From: Paraflavitalea pollutisoli
Lineage (GTDB): Bacteria; Bacteroidota; Bacteroidia; Chitinophagales; Chitinophagaceae
Reading direction: 5' to 3'
Assembly: GCF_029360705.1 (NCBI RefSeq)
Contig: NZ_JARKMX010000014.1
Coordinates: 124,001 to 188,000 of the forward strand
DNA: 64,000 nucleotides
This document shows, piece after piece, positions 35,875-45,467 of the stretch (its first letter is position 1; each line of letters starts with the position of its first letter). The notes under the pieces were generated by a model, which was not told the DNA's origin, made no database searches, and worked only from the letters and a program-made list of their open reading frames with translations. The translations under genes and the position numbers were made by a program.

Positions 35875-37170
35875 ATGAAACACCAACTCCTGCAGGCAAC
35901 GCTCCTGCTCACCGCTACGATATCCCTCCTGGCTTGCAAAAAAGACCACGAAGACATGGCCCAACCAGCTACCCTGATGATCGAGAACGTATTGGCGGCC
36001 AAACCGCTCGTGCAATCGGGTACTTTTATGGGGCCTGGCACACCACCAGTCATCCTCCCCGGTCAGTCTGCCTCCATTACTTTTTCTGCCGCTAAGAACC
36101 AGCGCCTCTCTTTCGCCACTATGTACGGCTGGAGCAACGACCTTTTCTTTGCCCCCGCCAATCCCGGCATCCGGTTGTACAACGACGACGGCAGCCCCAT
36201 TACCGGCGACGTATCGGCCCAGGTAAAGCTGTGGGACAATGGCACCCGCCTTAACCAGGCACCCGGCATGAAAGTCACGCATCCGGGTACGGCAGAAGCC
36301 ACCCCCAAAAACATCAAAGAAGTGAACGGACTCGATGACTATGGCAACACCTACCTGGCCGCCTCGCAGCTCATGCAACTCACCCTCGCCTACAACGGCA
36401 ACTCGATGTTCACCCTCACCATCAGCAACCACTCGGGCGGCACCGCCAACGAAACACCTTTCAGTCCCGGCGTATGGGCCATCTCTTATGTGGCCGGTCA
36501 GGACCTGCTATTGCCAACACCCGTGTATGCCAGCAACCAGCCATCCGCCAACGGATTGACCGATATCGCAGAACGGGGCGATAATATGATGCTGAGCAGT
36601 TACCTCACCGCACAAACCGGTATCTTTACCCCCTTATCACCCGTGCTGGTGGTGGTATACAAAGGCGACAACAATCCTTTCTACCAGCCAGGAGAAAAAG
36701 ACCGGGGCGAGGGCCTGAAAGAATTGGCCCAAAAAGGCAATGCCGATATACTGGCAGCCAGCCTGCAACAAAAGATGGGCGTACAGCAGGTGTATGTGTT
36801 GAAAGCAGCGTCCACCACCGTACTGTTGCCCCGCATCGGTGAGAACGCTGGCGGCAAAGTATCCCAATCATTAATGCTCCACACAGGCGACAGAATAGCG
36901 ATCGCCACGATGTATGGGTTTTCCAATGACTGGTTCTTCGCTACCACGGGCAATGATATTGCCGCCACACAGAAAGGCGATGTAACAAGTACCGTCGCAT
37001 TGTTTGACAATGGCACGGCCATCAACCAGTTTCCCGGAGCCGGCATTACCCAGTTCAACCTCGCCGGCACCCCGTTATCCGAAAGCTTACCCATTCAAAC
37101 GGTACCCAATCCCAATGCGTTCACGACACTGCCTCCCATAGCGCAGATCCTGAAAGTAACCTTACAATAA
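35875..37170 (+). CDS. Lipoprotein with two spondin N-like domains
   Basis: The start at 35875 gives a lipoprotein signal with lipobox SLLAC. The 431-residue product has two similar halves. Each contains LSFATMYGWSNDLFFAP- or IAIATMYGFSNDWFFAT-like text followed by VKLWDNGT/VALFDNGT and N-x-x-PG, the spondin_N pattern of an eight-stranded sandwich with a metal site. Such bacterial proteins are surface or periplasmic and of unknown role. It leads an operon with two YHS proteins (16-bp gaps) and a DoxX protein, divergent from an OmpR-type pair. Confidence 0.88.
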   Translation: MKHQLLQATLLLTATISLLACKKDHEDMAQPATLMIENVLAAKPLVQSGTFMGPGTPPVILPGQSASITFSAAKNQRLSFATMYGWSNDLFFAPANPGIRLYNDDGSPITGDVSAQVKLWDNGTRLNQAPGMKVTHPGTAEATPKNIKEVNGLDDYGNTYLAASQLMQLTLAYNGNSMFTLTISNHSGGTANETPFSPGVWAISYVAGQDLLLPTPVYASNQPSANGLTDIAERGDNMMLSSYLTAQTGIFTPLSPVLVVVYKGDNNPFYQPGEKDRGEGLKELAQKGNADILAASLQQKMGVQQVYVLKAASTTVLLPRIGENAGGKVSQSLMLHTGDRIAIATMYGFSNDWFFATTGNDIAATQKGDVTSTVALFDNGTAINQFPGAGITQFNLAGTPLSESLPIQTVPNPNAFTTLPPIAQILKVTLQ

Positions 37171-37186
37171 ACAACGATACAACAAC

Positions 37187-37657
37187 ATGGAAAAGATCAT
37201 CGGCACACTCCTGCTCGCGCTACTGAGTATAACCTTGGTATACGGACAGGAGACCAGCCAGCGCAAGCAGCAATTCAACATCGAAAAAACAGGCCTGGCC
37301 ATAGAGGGTTATGACCCGGTAGCCTATTTTACCGGCAACAAAGCGCAGGAAGGTAAAAAGGAGATTAGCATGGTCTATGAGGGCATCACCTACCGGTTTG
37401 CCAGCCCGCAAAACAGGGACCTGTTCAAGGCCAATCCGGCGAAATACGAACCACAATACGGCGGCTGGTGCGCCTATGCCATGGGCGCCAAAGGCGAGAA
37501 AGTGGAAGTGGACCCGGAAACATTCAAGATACTCAACGGCAAGCTCTACCTGTTTTACAACAAATTCTTCAACAACACATTGAAGAGCTGGAACAAAGAA
37601 GAAAACAGCTTACAGACCGCGGCAGATAAAAACTGGACCAAATACTATCATCACTAA
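37187..37657 (+). CDS. YHS-domain exported protein (copy 1)
   Basis: The 156-residue product has a signal peptide (ends near VYGQ) and one YHS domain: IEGYDPVAYFTGNKAQEG, then ITYRFASPQNRDLFKANPAKY, and PQYGGWCAYAMG. It belongs to the exported YHS (seleno)protein group, with Cys at the GGWCAY position. The canonical metal-binding DPVCGM is DPVAYF here. The role is unknown, perhaps metal or redox related. It lies between the spondin-domain lipoprotein and a paralogous YHS gene. Confidence 0.9.
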   Translation: MEKIIGTLLLALLSITLVYGQETSQRKQQFNIEKTGLAIEGYDPVAYFTGNKAQEGKKEISMVYEGITYRFASPQNRDLFKANPAKYEPQYGGWCAYAMGAKGEKVEVDPETFKILNGKLYLFYNKFFNNTLKSWNKEENSLQTAADKNWTKYYHH

Positions 37658-37672
37658 TATCGAATCGACAAC

Positions 37673-38113
37673 ATGAAACAACTCCTGTTCGGCATTGGCG
37701 GGTTACTCCTGGCCACACTCAGCACCCAGGCACAACAACAAGAAGTCTTCACGGTAGATGGCAAAGCCATCAAAGGGTACGACCCGGTCGCCTTTTTCAA
37801 GGTTGCCATGCCGGTGAAAGGCATCGATAGTTTTTCCTACACGTACAAGGGAGCGCAATGGCAGTTTTGTTCCCGGGAAAACCTCGAGGCCTTCAAGGCC
37901 AACCCCGAGGCCTATGCTCCGCAATATGGTGGTTACTGTGCATACGGCACCGCAGAAGGGCATAAGGCGCCTACGCAAACCGACACCTGGACGATCATTA
38001 ACAACAAGCTTTATTTCAATTACAACAGTAAGGTGAAACAAAGCTGGTTGAAAGATACCACCCACCTCATCGAAAAAGCAGACCGGCAATGGCCGGCGGT
38101 AAAGGCGCAATAA
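37673..38113 (+). CDS. YHS-domain exported protein (copy 2)
   Basis: The 146-residue paralog of the preceding gene has a signal peptide (ends near TQAQ) and motifs IKGYDPVAFFKVAMPVKG, then AQWQFCSRENLEAFKANPEAY and PQYGGYCAYGTAEGHKAPT. The conserved Cys of GGYCAY is kept and an extra Cys occurs at WQFCS. Tandem placement suggests local duplication or paired function. DoxX follows 31 bp later. Confidence 0.9.
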   Translation: MKQLLFGIGGLLLATLSTQAQQQEVFTVDGKAIKGYDPVAFFKVAMPVKGIDSFSYTYKGAQWQFCSRENLEAFKANPEAYAPQYGGYCAYGTAEGHKAPTQTDTWTIINNKLYFNYNSKVKQSWLKDTTHLIEKADRQWPAVKAQ

Positions 38114-38144
38114 GCGCCTTTACCTTACTCAAAAACAACGAATC

Positions 38145-38546
38145 ATGAAAACACGTACAAAGAATACGATCACCTGGATACTGCGGCTGCTGGCAGCCGT
38201 GATCATGCTGCAAACCCTGTTCTTCAAGTTTACGGCCGCGCCGGAATCGGTCTATATTTTTACCACCGTAGGCATGGAGCCGTGGGGACGTATTACGGTT
38301 GGCATCCTGGAGGCCATTGCCGCCATATTGTTGTTGGTGCCCCGCACAACATCCATCGGCGCCCTGCTTGGACTGGGCCTCATGTCGGGCGCCCTCTTTT
38401 TCCATTTTACCACGCTCGGCATTGCTGTACAGGGCGATGGCGGACAATTGTTTCTCTATGCTTTCCTGGTATGGATCAGTTGCCTGGTACTACTGGCCTT
38501 TGAACGTCGCGGCATTGGACTAATTAGAAAGCAAAATCGTGTCTAA
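38145..38546 (+). CDS. DoxX-family membrane protein
   Basis: The 133-residue protein has four hydrophobic helices with TWILRLLAAVIMLQTLFFKF in helix 1 and EPWGRITVGILEAIAAILLL in helix 2, typical of DoxX. DoxX proteins are linked with thiosulfate or redox homeostasis. It is the last gene of the spondin-YHS-YHS-DoxX operon, where an exported redox or metal role for all four is plausible. Confidence 0.88.
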   Translation: MKTRTKNTITWILRLLAAVIMLQTLFFKFTAAPESVYIFTTVGMEPWGRITVGILEAIAAILLLVPRTTSIGALLGLGLMSGALFFHFTTLGIAVQGDGGQLFLYAFLVWISCLVLLAFERRGIGLIRKQNRV

Positions 38547-38645
38547 CGCCGGGTTATGAATTTGGGGCAAGATTTGTTGGCAGACCTGGCGGTCTTACAG
38601 GCCGAAAAGTGTCAACCCTGTTATTAGCCAGCAAATCTGTAAAAT

Positions 38646-39710
38646 ATGAAACATCGATTTCACCAATGGATAACCTGCCTGCTATTGCTGTCGACACATT
38701 CCCTATTCAGTCAGGTAGTGTACCAATTCCCGACCGTTACCAATCCGGCCGGATGCCCCTACTCGTATGACATATCCATTTCCATCAAGCTTGATTCAGT
38801 CAGTGTTACCAATATCTATTTCGACGACGGCACCACTGGATCATTCGCCTTTCAAACCCACTTCTCCTACACCAATATTTTCTCCAATTCCACCCTCCCA
38901 GCAGGCACTTTCTATACCTACGAGATGATCATTTTCTCCGACAACCCCAATCTTAATCAACCCTCGCAGACAAACAACGTTAGCGGTGTACCCTTGGAGA
39001 CCGGTTCAGCCGGCAACTACCGCCCCTCCAACAACCCAACCTATAATTCCTCAGCATCCGCCCTCGGCCTAGTTTTGGGAGGCGTTTATACCTCTCCTAC
39101 CATTTTGAATACGCTGGGCTACGACAGCGCCGTCATTCACATCAACCTGCCCTGCCTCGACACCACGATGTCGACGGATAACAACCTGCTGCCTGTATTA
39201 TGGTCGCCCCTGCAAGTGGCCGTGGTGGACAAACAGGTAACCCTTAGCTGGCAGACCTATACCGAACAGCAGAATGCCGGCTTTTCCATTGAACGGAGCA
39301 CGGATGGTCGCAACTGGACGAAGATCGGCTTCGTGCTCTCACAGACTGCCGATGGCAACAGTTCGACCATACTATCCTACAGCTTTTCGGAAACCCTTCC
39401 CGGCAACAACCAATGCCTGTACCGGGTCATACAGCATGACCTGGATGGCAACCAGGCCATCAGTAATATCGCACGTCTTCGGCCTGGAGGGGCATCCGAT
39501 CGCAACAGCATCACCGTGTTTCCCAATCCCACGGCGGGAAAGATCAGGCTCAGCGGCGTCAATAGCAACACGCCATTCAACATCTACGACAACAATGGCC
39601 GCCTGCTGCAGAAAGGCCTCTACCAACAATACATCCAATTGCAGGTGCTCAAACCAGGCGTTTACTGGATACAGGTGCAGCAAAAAGCCATCCGGTTCGT
39701 CGTACAATAA
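38646..39710 (+). CDS. Secreted protein with type IX secretion C-terminal sorting domain
   Basis: The 354-residue product has a signal peptide (LLSTHSLFSQ) and an N-terminal beta-rich region unlike anything I recognise. A fibronectin/T9SS-linker segment (VTLSWQTYTEQQNAGFSIER, about 198-217) and a type A sorting domain follow at the C-terminus (about 285-354), with SITVFPNPTAGKIRLSG, FNIYDNNGRLL and LKPGVYWIQV. It should be exported by the type IX system and either anchored or released. A strong terminator follows. Confidence 0.88.
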   Translation: MKHRFHQWITCLLLLSTHSLFSQVVYQFPTVTNPAGCPYSYDISISIKLDSVSVTNIYFDDGTTGSFAFQTHFSYTNIFSNSTLPAGTFYTYEMIIFSDNPNLNQPSQTNNVSGVPLETGSAGNYRPSNNPTYNSSASALGLVLGGVYTSPTILNTLGYDSAVIHINLPCLDTTMSTDNNLLPVLWSPLQVAVVDKQVTLSWQTYTEQQNAGFSIERSTDGRNWTKIGFVLSQTADGNSSTILSYSFSETLPGNNQCLYRVIQHDLDGNQAISNIARLRPGGASDRNSITVFPNPTAGKIRLSGVNSNTPFNIYDNNGRLLQKGLYQQYIQLQVLKPGVYWIQVQQKAIRFVVQ

Positions 39711-39781
39711 AATCACTCCCGATCAAAATACCCGGATCAGATTACTTTCAATCGGTTTGCATACAATTGGCAGAAACACGC

Positions 39782-39811
39782 AGGGGCTAAAAATTAGCCC
39801 CTTCTTTTTTT
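39782..39811 (+). terminator. Strong rho-independent terminator after the T9SS cargo gene
   Basis: AGGGGCTAA and TTAGCCCCT form a 9-bp stem with an AAA loop, followed directly by TTCTTTTTTT. Confidence 0.9.
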
Positions 39812-39856
39812 CATAGTCTATCAACAATTCAGGATATTGCGTCCATAGCTATAGCA

Positions 39857-39881
39857 GGTAATCGTCAGGAAGGCGATTACC
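39857..39881. promoter_or_regulatory. Inverted repeat before the hybrid kinase gene
   Basis: GGTAATCG and CGATTACC form a perfect 8-bp inverted repeat with a 9-bp spacer, 30 bp before the start codon at 39912. It could be an operator or a leader hairpin. Confidence 0.35.
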
Positions 39882-39911
39882 CATCAATCTAAGGAATCCA
39901 ACCTATTACCC

Positions 39912-41984
39912 ATGGACTTATTGCAAGAGGAACGCCGGATACAGGCTGTGCAGTGTTACAATTTACTCGATACGCCACCGGAAGAAGAATTTGATCATAT
40001 TACCCGGTTGACAGCCTCCCTCTTCCATGTGCCCATCGCCATCATTTCGCTGTTTGACAGAACCCGCCAATGGTACAAATCCAGGATAGGACTCACCACC
40101 AACGAAATAGCCCGCGAACAATCTTTCTGCAATTTCACCATACAACAAACACAGTTGCTGGAAGTGGAAAATGCCACGCTGGATGAGCGATTCCGCCTCC
40201 ATCCGAGTGTAGTGCCCGAGCAGGGTGTACGTTTCTATGCCGGCATTTCCATGATCGACGACGAAGGCTATGCACTTGGCACTTTCTGCATCGTAGGTTT
40301 TGAACCCAAAAAACTCACGGCTGCCGAAAAAGAGCAATTCCTGCTGCTGGCGCAAACAGCCACCGCCCTCATCAAGAGCTACAAAAAGAAAAACGAAGCG
40401 CAGCAGTTTGAAAAGATCTTCGAGGTATCGGCCGATTTTGTAGGCCTCTTTGCCCCCAGTGGCACCATCCTGAAAGCCAATCCGGCTTTCTGCAAGGCCA
40501 TATCGGTGGACAGGGAACGCCTGGCAACGCTTTCCTTCTTCCAGGTGGTACATCCCGACGATCGGCCAGCTGTACTGGCCCTCTTCCACGACTGCCACCT
40601 GTGCGATGCGCCCATCCACTTCACGCATCGTCTACGGGTAGACCACAACGTCTACATCACCGTACAATGGACCATTACGGTGGAGCAGCCCTCTGGACAC
40701 CTGATCGCCATTGGACGCGATATCACCGAAGCAGTACGCCAGGAACAGGAACTGCAGCGCGCCAGGCAGGAGGCAGAACAAGCCAGCACCGCCAAAAGCA
40801 GGTTCCTGGCCAATATGAGTCATGAGATCCGCACACCCCTCAATGGCATCATCGGCTTTGCAGGTCTTTTGAAAGAAACATCAATGACTCCGCTACAGTC
40901 GCAATACAGTACCATTATCAACCAATCGGCTACGGTATTATTGGGCCTCATCAATGATATCCTCGACTTTTCCAAGATCGAATCGGGCAAGTTGGAGCTG
41001 AACCTGGAAGGAACGAATTTGTCCGATCTCGTGGAGGAAACAGCCCATCTGATTGCCTTCCAAACACAGCAAAAAGGCTTGAAGGTGTTGATCAATACAT
41101 CGAAGCAGCTGCCGGCCAGGGTACTGATCGATCCGCTGCGCGTGAAGCAAGTGCTTACCAACCTGCTCAGCAATGCCGTTAAGTTTACGGAGCAGGGCCA
41201 AATTGAAGTAACTGTGGAGCCCATTCGTCATCACGAAGACGGGCAAATGGATATACTATTTCAAGTCCGCGATACCGGCATCGGCATCCAAAAAGAACAC
41301 TCCGCTAAGATATTTGAATCATTTTCCCAGGCCGACCCCAGCACCACCCGGAAATATGGTGGCACCGGGCTTGGCCTTTCCATCAGCAACTTACTGCTGG
41401 AAAAAATGAACAGCCGGCTGCAGTTATCCAGTGAGCCAGGCAAAGGCAGCACTTTCCATTTTGTCCTGAAAGTGACGATAGACGACCATACCGAACCGGC
41501 ATCCACCACCACTCGTATTGACCCACCTCCTATTGCTAATCAGTCAACCACTTCCAGCACCTCCCAAAAAGCATCGCTGGCCAATCTACCCCTGAGCATA
41601 CTGATCGTGGAAGACAATATGGTCAACAAGATCTTTGCACGCACGCTCATAGAACGACTGCTGCCCACCGCTACTATCCACGAAGCCAGCAACGGACTGG
41701 AGGCCATTGCTGCCTGCGAACAGTACACGCCCGGCTTCGTGTTGCTCGATGTGCAAATGCCTGAAATGAACGGTATAGAAGCGTGTAAACACATTCGCCG
41801 GCAGCCTGCTATGCGCGATAAACCGATCATCGCATTAACGGCCGGCAATGTGGTCGGTGACCGTGAAATATGCCTGGAAGCCGGCATGAATGACTTTCTC
41901 GTGAAGCCCTTTGCCCTCGACGACCTGGAAAAGCTGGTCAGGAAGTGGGTTGTCCGGGATAGCAACACGCCCCCTCCGCTTTAA
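39912..41984 (+). CDS. GAF-PAS hybrid sensor histidine kinase with receiver
   Basis: The 690-residue cytoplasmic protein has no membrane helix. Domain order is GAF (about 20-165, with ERRIQAVQCYNLLDTPPEEE at its start), PAS (about 170-285), HisKA with FLANMSHEIRTPLNGIIGFA (about 305), HATPase with QVRDTGIGI and GGTGLGLSI, then a receiver (about 560-685) with ILIVEDNMVN, Asp in VLLDVQMPEMNG and Lys in FLVKPF. It probably passes phosphate from HisKA to the attached receiver and onward to a partner not seen nearby. Confidence 0.94.
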   Translation: MDLLQEERRIQAVQCYNLLDTPPEEEFDHITRLTASLFHVPIAIISLFDRTRQWYKSRIGLTTNEIAREQSFCNFTIQQTQLLEVENATLDERFRLHPSVVPEQGVRFYAGISMIDDEGYALGTFCIVGFEPKKLTAAEKEQFLLLAQTATALIKSYKKKNEAQQFEKIFEVSADFVGLFAPSGTILKANPAFCKAISVDRERLATLSFFQVVHPDDRPAVLALFHDCHLCDAPIHFTHRLRVDHNVYITVQWTITVEQPSGHLIAIGRDITEAVRQEQELQRARQEAEQASTAKSRFLANMSHEIRTPLNGIIGFAGLLKETSMTPLQSQYSTIINQSATVLLGLINDILDFSKIESGKLELNLEGTNLSDLVEETAHLIAFQTQQKGLKVLINTSKQLPARVLIDPLRVKQVLTNLLSNAVKFTEQGQIEVTVEPIRHHEDGQMDILFQVRDTGIGIQKEHSAKIFESFSQADPSTTRKYGGTGLGLSISNLLLEKMNSRLQLSSEPGKGSTFHFVLKVTIDDHTEPASTTTRIDPPPIANQSTTSSTSQKASLANLPLSILIVEDNMVNKIFARTLIERLLPTATIHEASNGLEAIAACEQYTPGFVLLDVQMPEMNGIEACKHIRRQPAMRDKPIIALTAGNVVGDREICLEAGMNDFLVKPFALDDLEKLVRKWVVRDSNTPPPL

Positions 41985-42194
41985 CGGCCACCGGTATATT
42001 TATTTATTACCTCGCACCGTGCCTGGCAACAGCACGCCCAGCTCTTTTTGCGGGTATACCTCCCCAGTTGCCACAAATGCTAAATCCGTGCAGGTTTGTT
42101 TTGATGAGCCAGGTCAATTCCATTAAGTTTAAGTATCCATTCACCTCCTTCCCTACACTGCAGTTTCGTTCATCACCCGCTTAAATTAAAGCAA

Positions 42195-43610
42195 ATGAAA
42201 ATCATATACTTTACGTTATGTATGATCCTGCTGTTGTCATTCGTTTTTGTGCAGGGACAGGAGGTAGATAAAATGCCACAGCTCATCAAAGAGCGTTACA
42301 CCATTTCCGGGGGTATCCTCGGCGCATATAACCTGACCAGGCTGCGCGTGGGAGACAACAACGGCTCCGTCGAGTCAGACGGCTGGAAATCGGGCTTTGC
42401 CGGCGGACTCTGGGCCAACTTCCCGCTAGGCGGCAAAGTAGTATCCATCGAACCGCAGGTACAATACTCCCGCGTAGGCGGCAAAATAAAAACACCCAGT
42501 CCCAGTGGCAATCTCGATCAAACGCTCGACTACCTCTCCGTACCGCTCTTGTTCAAATGGAGCTCAAAGTCGGTAGCCCTGTTTGTAGGTCCGCAATTCG
42601 ATTTTCTCCTGAGTGCGAAAAACAAAAACACCGATACCGACAACAAAGATGCCTTTGAAAGCAACGATATCGCCGTCACCGGTGGCATCGAGTTCATTCC
42701 ACACGGGCGCATTACCATTTATGCGCGGTATATACATGGGTTTAAAAATGCCAACACCACGTCGTCTCCCGAATACTTCAACCAGGGCGGACAGGCAGGC
42801 ATTAAACTGAAATTGTTCGGGAAATTCGTACCCGGTGATAAAGATGCCGATGGTGTCATCGATTCAAAAGATAAATGTCCGACGGTGATCGGCCTCGACC
42901 GCTATCAAGGCTGTCCGATTCCCGATACAGACGGCGATGGCGTAAATGACGAGGTAGACAAATGTCCCAACCAGACCGGCCTCGCCAAATACCAGGGTTG
43001 TCCCATTCCCGATACCGATGGTGATGGCATCAATGATGAAGAAGACAAATGCCCCAACGAAAAGGGTACGGCCAAGTACCAGGGTTGCCCGGTACCCGAT
43101 ACCGATGGTGATGGTATCAATGATGAAATGGATAAGTGCCCCAACGAGAAGGGCCTTGAAAAATACCAGGGATGCCCCATTCCTGATAGTGATGGCGACG
43201 GCATCAATGATGAAGAAGACAGGTGCCCCAACGAGCCTGGTGTACCGGAAATGAAAGGTTGTAAGAAGATCGAGAAGTTTGAAGCCAGCAGGGTCACCTT
43301 TGCCAGCAGCAAATCCATCCTGACGAAACAGGGCATGACCGAACTGGATATTGTGGTAGCCTTTATGCAACGTGCACCCGAAGGAGTCAAGATCAATCTG
43401 GTTGGTCATACAGACAATACGGGGTCCGACAAGATCAATGACCCGCTATCGCAAGCCAGGGCCGATGCTGCCAAAGCCTACCTGGTGAGCAAAGGCATCA
43501 GTGCAGACCGGATATCGACCGAAGGCCGCGGATCGGGAGAGCCCATCGCCCCCAACGACACAAAAGCCGGCAAAGCACAGAACAGAAGAGTGGAAGTGAA
43601 AATACAATAG
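42195..43610 (+). CDS. OmpA-family protein with thrombospondin type-3 calcium repeats
   Basis: The 471-residue product has a signal peptide, an N-terminal eight-stranded barrel-like domain (about 35-210), a run of TSP3 repeats (about 218-355) and a peptidoglycan-binding OmpA C-terminal domain (about 365-471). The TSP3 repeats have the form DTDGDGxNDExDKCPN and should bind calcium. The OmpA domain contains LVGHTDNTGSDKIN, then AKAYLVSKGIS and QNRRVEVKIQ. It links outer membrane and cell wall. A terminator follows. Confidence 0.95.
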   Translation: MKIIYFTLCMILLLSFVFVQGQEVDKMPQLIKERYTISGGILGAYNLTRLRVGDNNGSVESDGWKSGFAGGLWANFPLGGKVVSIEPQVQYSRVGGKIKTPSPSGNLDQTLDYLSVPLLFKWSSKSVALFVGPQFDFLLSAKNKNTDTDNKDAFESNDIAVTGGIEFIPHGRITIYARYIHGFKNANTTSSPEYFNQGGQAGIKLKLFGKFVPGDKDADGVIDSKDKCPTVIGLDRYQGCPIPDTDGDGVNDEVDKCPNQTGLAKYQGCPIPDTDGDGINDEEDKCPNEKGTAKYQGCPVPDTDGDGINDEMDKCPNEKGLEKYQGCPIPDSDGDGINDEEDRCPNEPGVPEMKGCKKIEKFEASRVTFASSKSILTKQGMTELDIVVAFMQRAPEGVKINLVGHTDNTGSDKINDPLSQARADAAKAYLVSKGISADRISTEGRGSGEPIAPNDTKAGKAQNRRVEVKIQ

Positions 43611-43642
43611 ACTCACATTACCATAGAGCCATCCAACCCCAC

Positions 43643-43676
43643 AAGCGGAGTGATCCATTCGGACACTCCGCTTTGC
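43643..43676 (+). terminator. Terminator after the OmpA-family gene
   Basis: AAGCGGAGTG and CACTCCGCTT form a 10-bp stem with an 11-nt loop, then TTGCT. It lies 33 bp after the stop. Confidence 0.6.
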
Positions 43677-43757
43677 TATCAGTACTACTGCAACGGCCAA
43701 TCACTTATTTACTTATATTGGATCAATAAACTTTACTGGTACCATCAAATACCTTGC

Positions 43758-45170
43758 ATGATCCATTCAGCATCGCTCAAACTGTCCGTTCTTGCTGCAT
43801 TTTTGTTAGCCATTGCATGGACGGCTCCTGCCCAATCAACTACCAGGAGCGCCGGCAAAGCCTCCTCCAGCCAACGCCCCAATGTTATCATCATCCTAAC
43901 GGACGACATGGGTTATACGGATATCGGTCACTTCGGTGGCCGCTTCGTGCCTACGCCCGGCATTGACCGGCTGGCACAACAAGGCCGCAGCTTTCACCAG
44001 TATTATAGTCCGGCCCCCATCTGCTCCCCCTCGCGCGCCGGCCTGCTTACGGGCACCTACCCCGGCCGCTGGAACTTTGCCACCTACCTCGACAATAAAA
44101 AACACAACCGGGAAGCCGAACAGGTCGACTTCCTCGATCCATCAGCCCCTTCCATTGCCCGCTTCTTCAAAAACGCCGGATACGCCACCGGTCATTTCGG
44201 CAAATGGCACCTGGGTGGTGGCAGAGATGTAAAGAACGCACCAGGCTTCGTGCAATATGGCATTGACGAACATGCCAGCACCTACGAGAGTCCTGAACCC
44301 GACCCATTACTAACAGCTACCAACTGGATCTGGTCCGACAAGGACAGCATCAAGCGTTGGAACCGCACCCAATACTTCGTCGACAAAACGCTCGACTTCC
44401 TGCGACGGCACCCCGACCAACCCTGCTTCATCAACCTATGGCCCGATGATGTGCACACACCCTGGGTGCCGCAAAAAAACGATGGCGATACCGGCAAGCT
44501 GCCACTCAATGCCGAGCAGGAGCCGGCCTTCAAACGCGTACTCACCGAATACGACCGGCAGATCGGCCGCTTGCTCGAACAATTGGATAAAATGGGCATT
44601 GCCAACAACACCATCGTCATTTTCACCAGCGACAATGGCCCTTTGCCCAGTTTCCGGGGCAGCCGCGCCGCCGGACTACGCGGCACCAAATTATCCCTGT
44701 ACGAGGGCGGTACCCGCATGCCTTTTATCATAAGCTGGCCGGGTCATATCCCGGCTGCTTCGCTCGATACCAGTTCGGTGATCAGCGGGCTCGATCTACT
44801 GCCCTCGCTGGCCAACATTTGCAAGGTCCCACTTCCCCGCCCTTACGCGGGCGATGGAACCGATATCAGTAAGGTATTGCTGGGCAAGCCAGCCACCCGC
44901 ACAAAAGACATCTGCTGGGAATATGGCCGCAACAACATCGCCTATCGGTACCCGGCAGCTCATGATAAAAGTCCGCAACTCGCCATCCGATCGGGCGACT
45001 GGAAACTATTGATGAACAGCGATGGCACCGGTGCGCAGTTATTCAATATCCTGAAAGATCCGCATGAAGATAATAACCTGGCATCCACCAAACCGGCTAT
45101 TGCACAAAAACTCTCGGCAAAGCTCATGACCTGGTGGACATCATTGCCGAAGTATACCGCGCAACCATAA
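43758..45170 (+). CDS. Type I sulfatase (formylglycine-dependent)
   Basis: The start at 43758 gives a signal peptide; an ORF extension to 43650 lacks one. The 470-residue enzyme has the S1-family signature CSPSRAGLLTG with Cys89 as the residue converted to formylglycine. Metal and active-site motifs are VIIILTDDMGY, then GKWHLGG and VIFTSDNGPLP. Near the C-terminus are AIRSGDWKLL and LFNILKDPHEDNN. It would hydrolyse sulfate esters, probably on carbohydrates, in the periplasm. No glycosidase or maturase gene lies next to it, so the substrate is unknown. Confidence 0.93.
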   Translation: MIHSASLKLSVLAAFLLAIAWTAPAQSTTRSAGKASSSQRPNVIIILTDDMGYTDIGHFGGRFVPTPGIDRLAQQGRSFHQYYSPAPICSPSRAGLLTGTYPGRWNFATYLDNKKHNREAEQVDFLDPSAPSIARFFKNAGYATGHFGKWHLGGGRDVKNAPGFVQYGIDEHASTYESPEPDPLLTATNWIWSDKDSIKRWNRTQYFVDKTLDFLRRHPDQPCFINLWPDDVHTPWVPQKNDGDTGKLPLNAEQEPAFKRVLTEYDRQIGRLLEQLDKMGIANNTIVIFTSDNGPLPSFRGSRAAGLRGTKLSLYEGGTRMPFIISWPGHIPAASLDTSSVISGLDLLPSLANICKVPLPRPYAGDGTDISKVLLGKPATRTKDICWEYGRNNIAYRYPAAHDKSPQLAIRSGDWKLLMNSDGTGAQLFNILKDPHEDNNLASTKPAIAQKLSAKLMTWWTSLPKYTAQP

Positions 45171-45325
45171 TCAACCGCTCAAAAGTTCCACCACCTATCC
45201 TATTTCCGTGCCTCCCGGGCAAGCGATATCGCTATGCCTCCACACCAACAGACTGGCACTCAACGGTGATGCACCCGCCTGCAGATTAAACCAGGATCAG
45301 CCGGCTGCCATTCCATTATTTTTCC

Positions 45326-45355
45326 TTTGAAATATTAAAGAATCTATCTACTTTG
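45326..45355 (+). promoter_or_regulatory. Putative promoter of the serine hydrolase gene
   Basis: TTTG at 45326 and TACTTTG at 45349 are separated by 19 bases, close to the Bacteroidota TTTG/TAnnTTTG pattern but one base short in the -7 box. It would give a leader of about 100 nt within the 297-bp gap before 45468. Confidence 0.4.
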
Positions 45356-45467
45356 CAATTCAAAGTGCTTTTAACCACAGAAACCATACACCCTTTTTAT
45401 AGCGCTCACGGGCTTTGAACCATAAGTAATCACACCTAAAAATAACGTCATGATTACCACCGGGATG

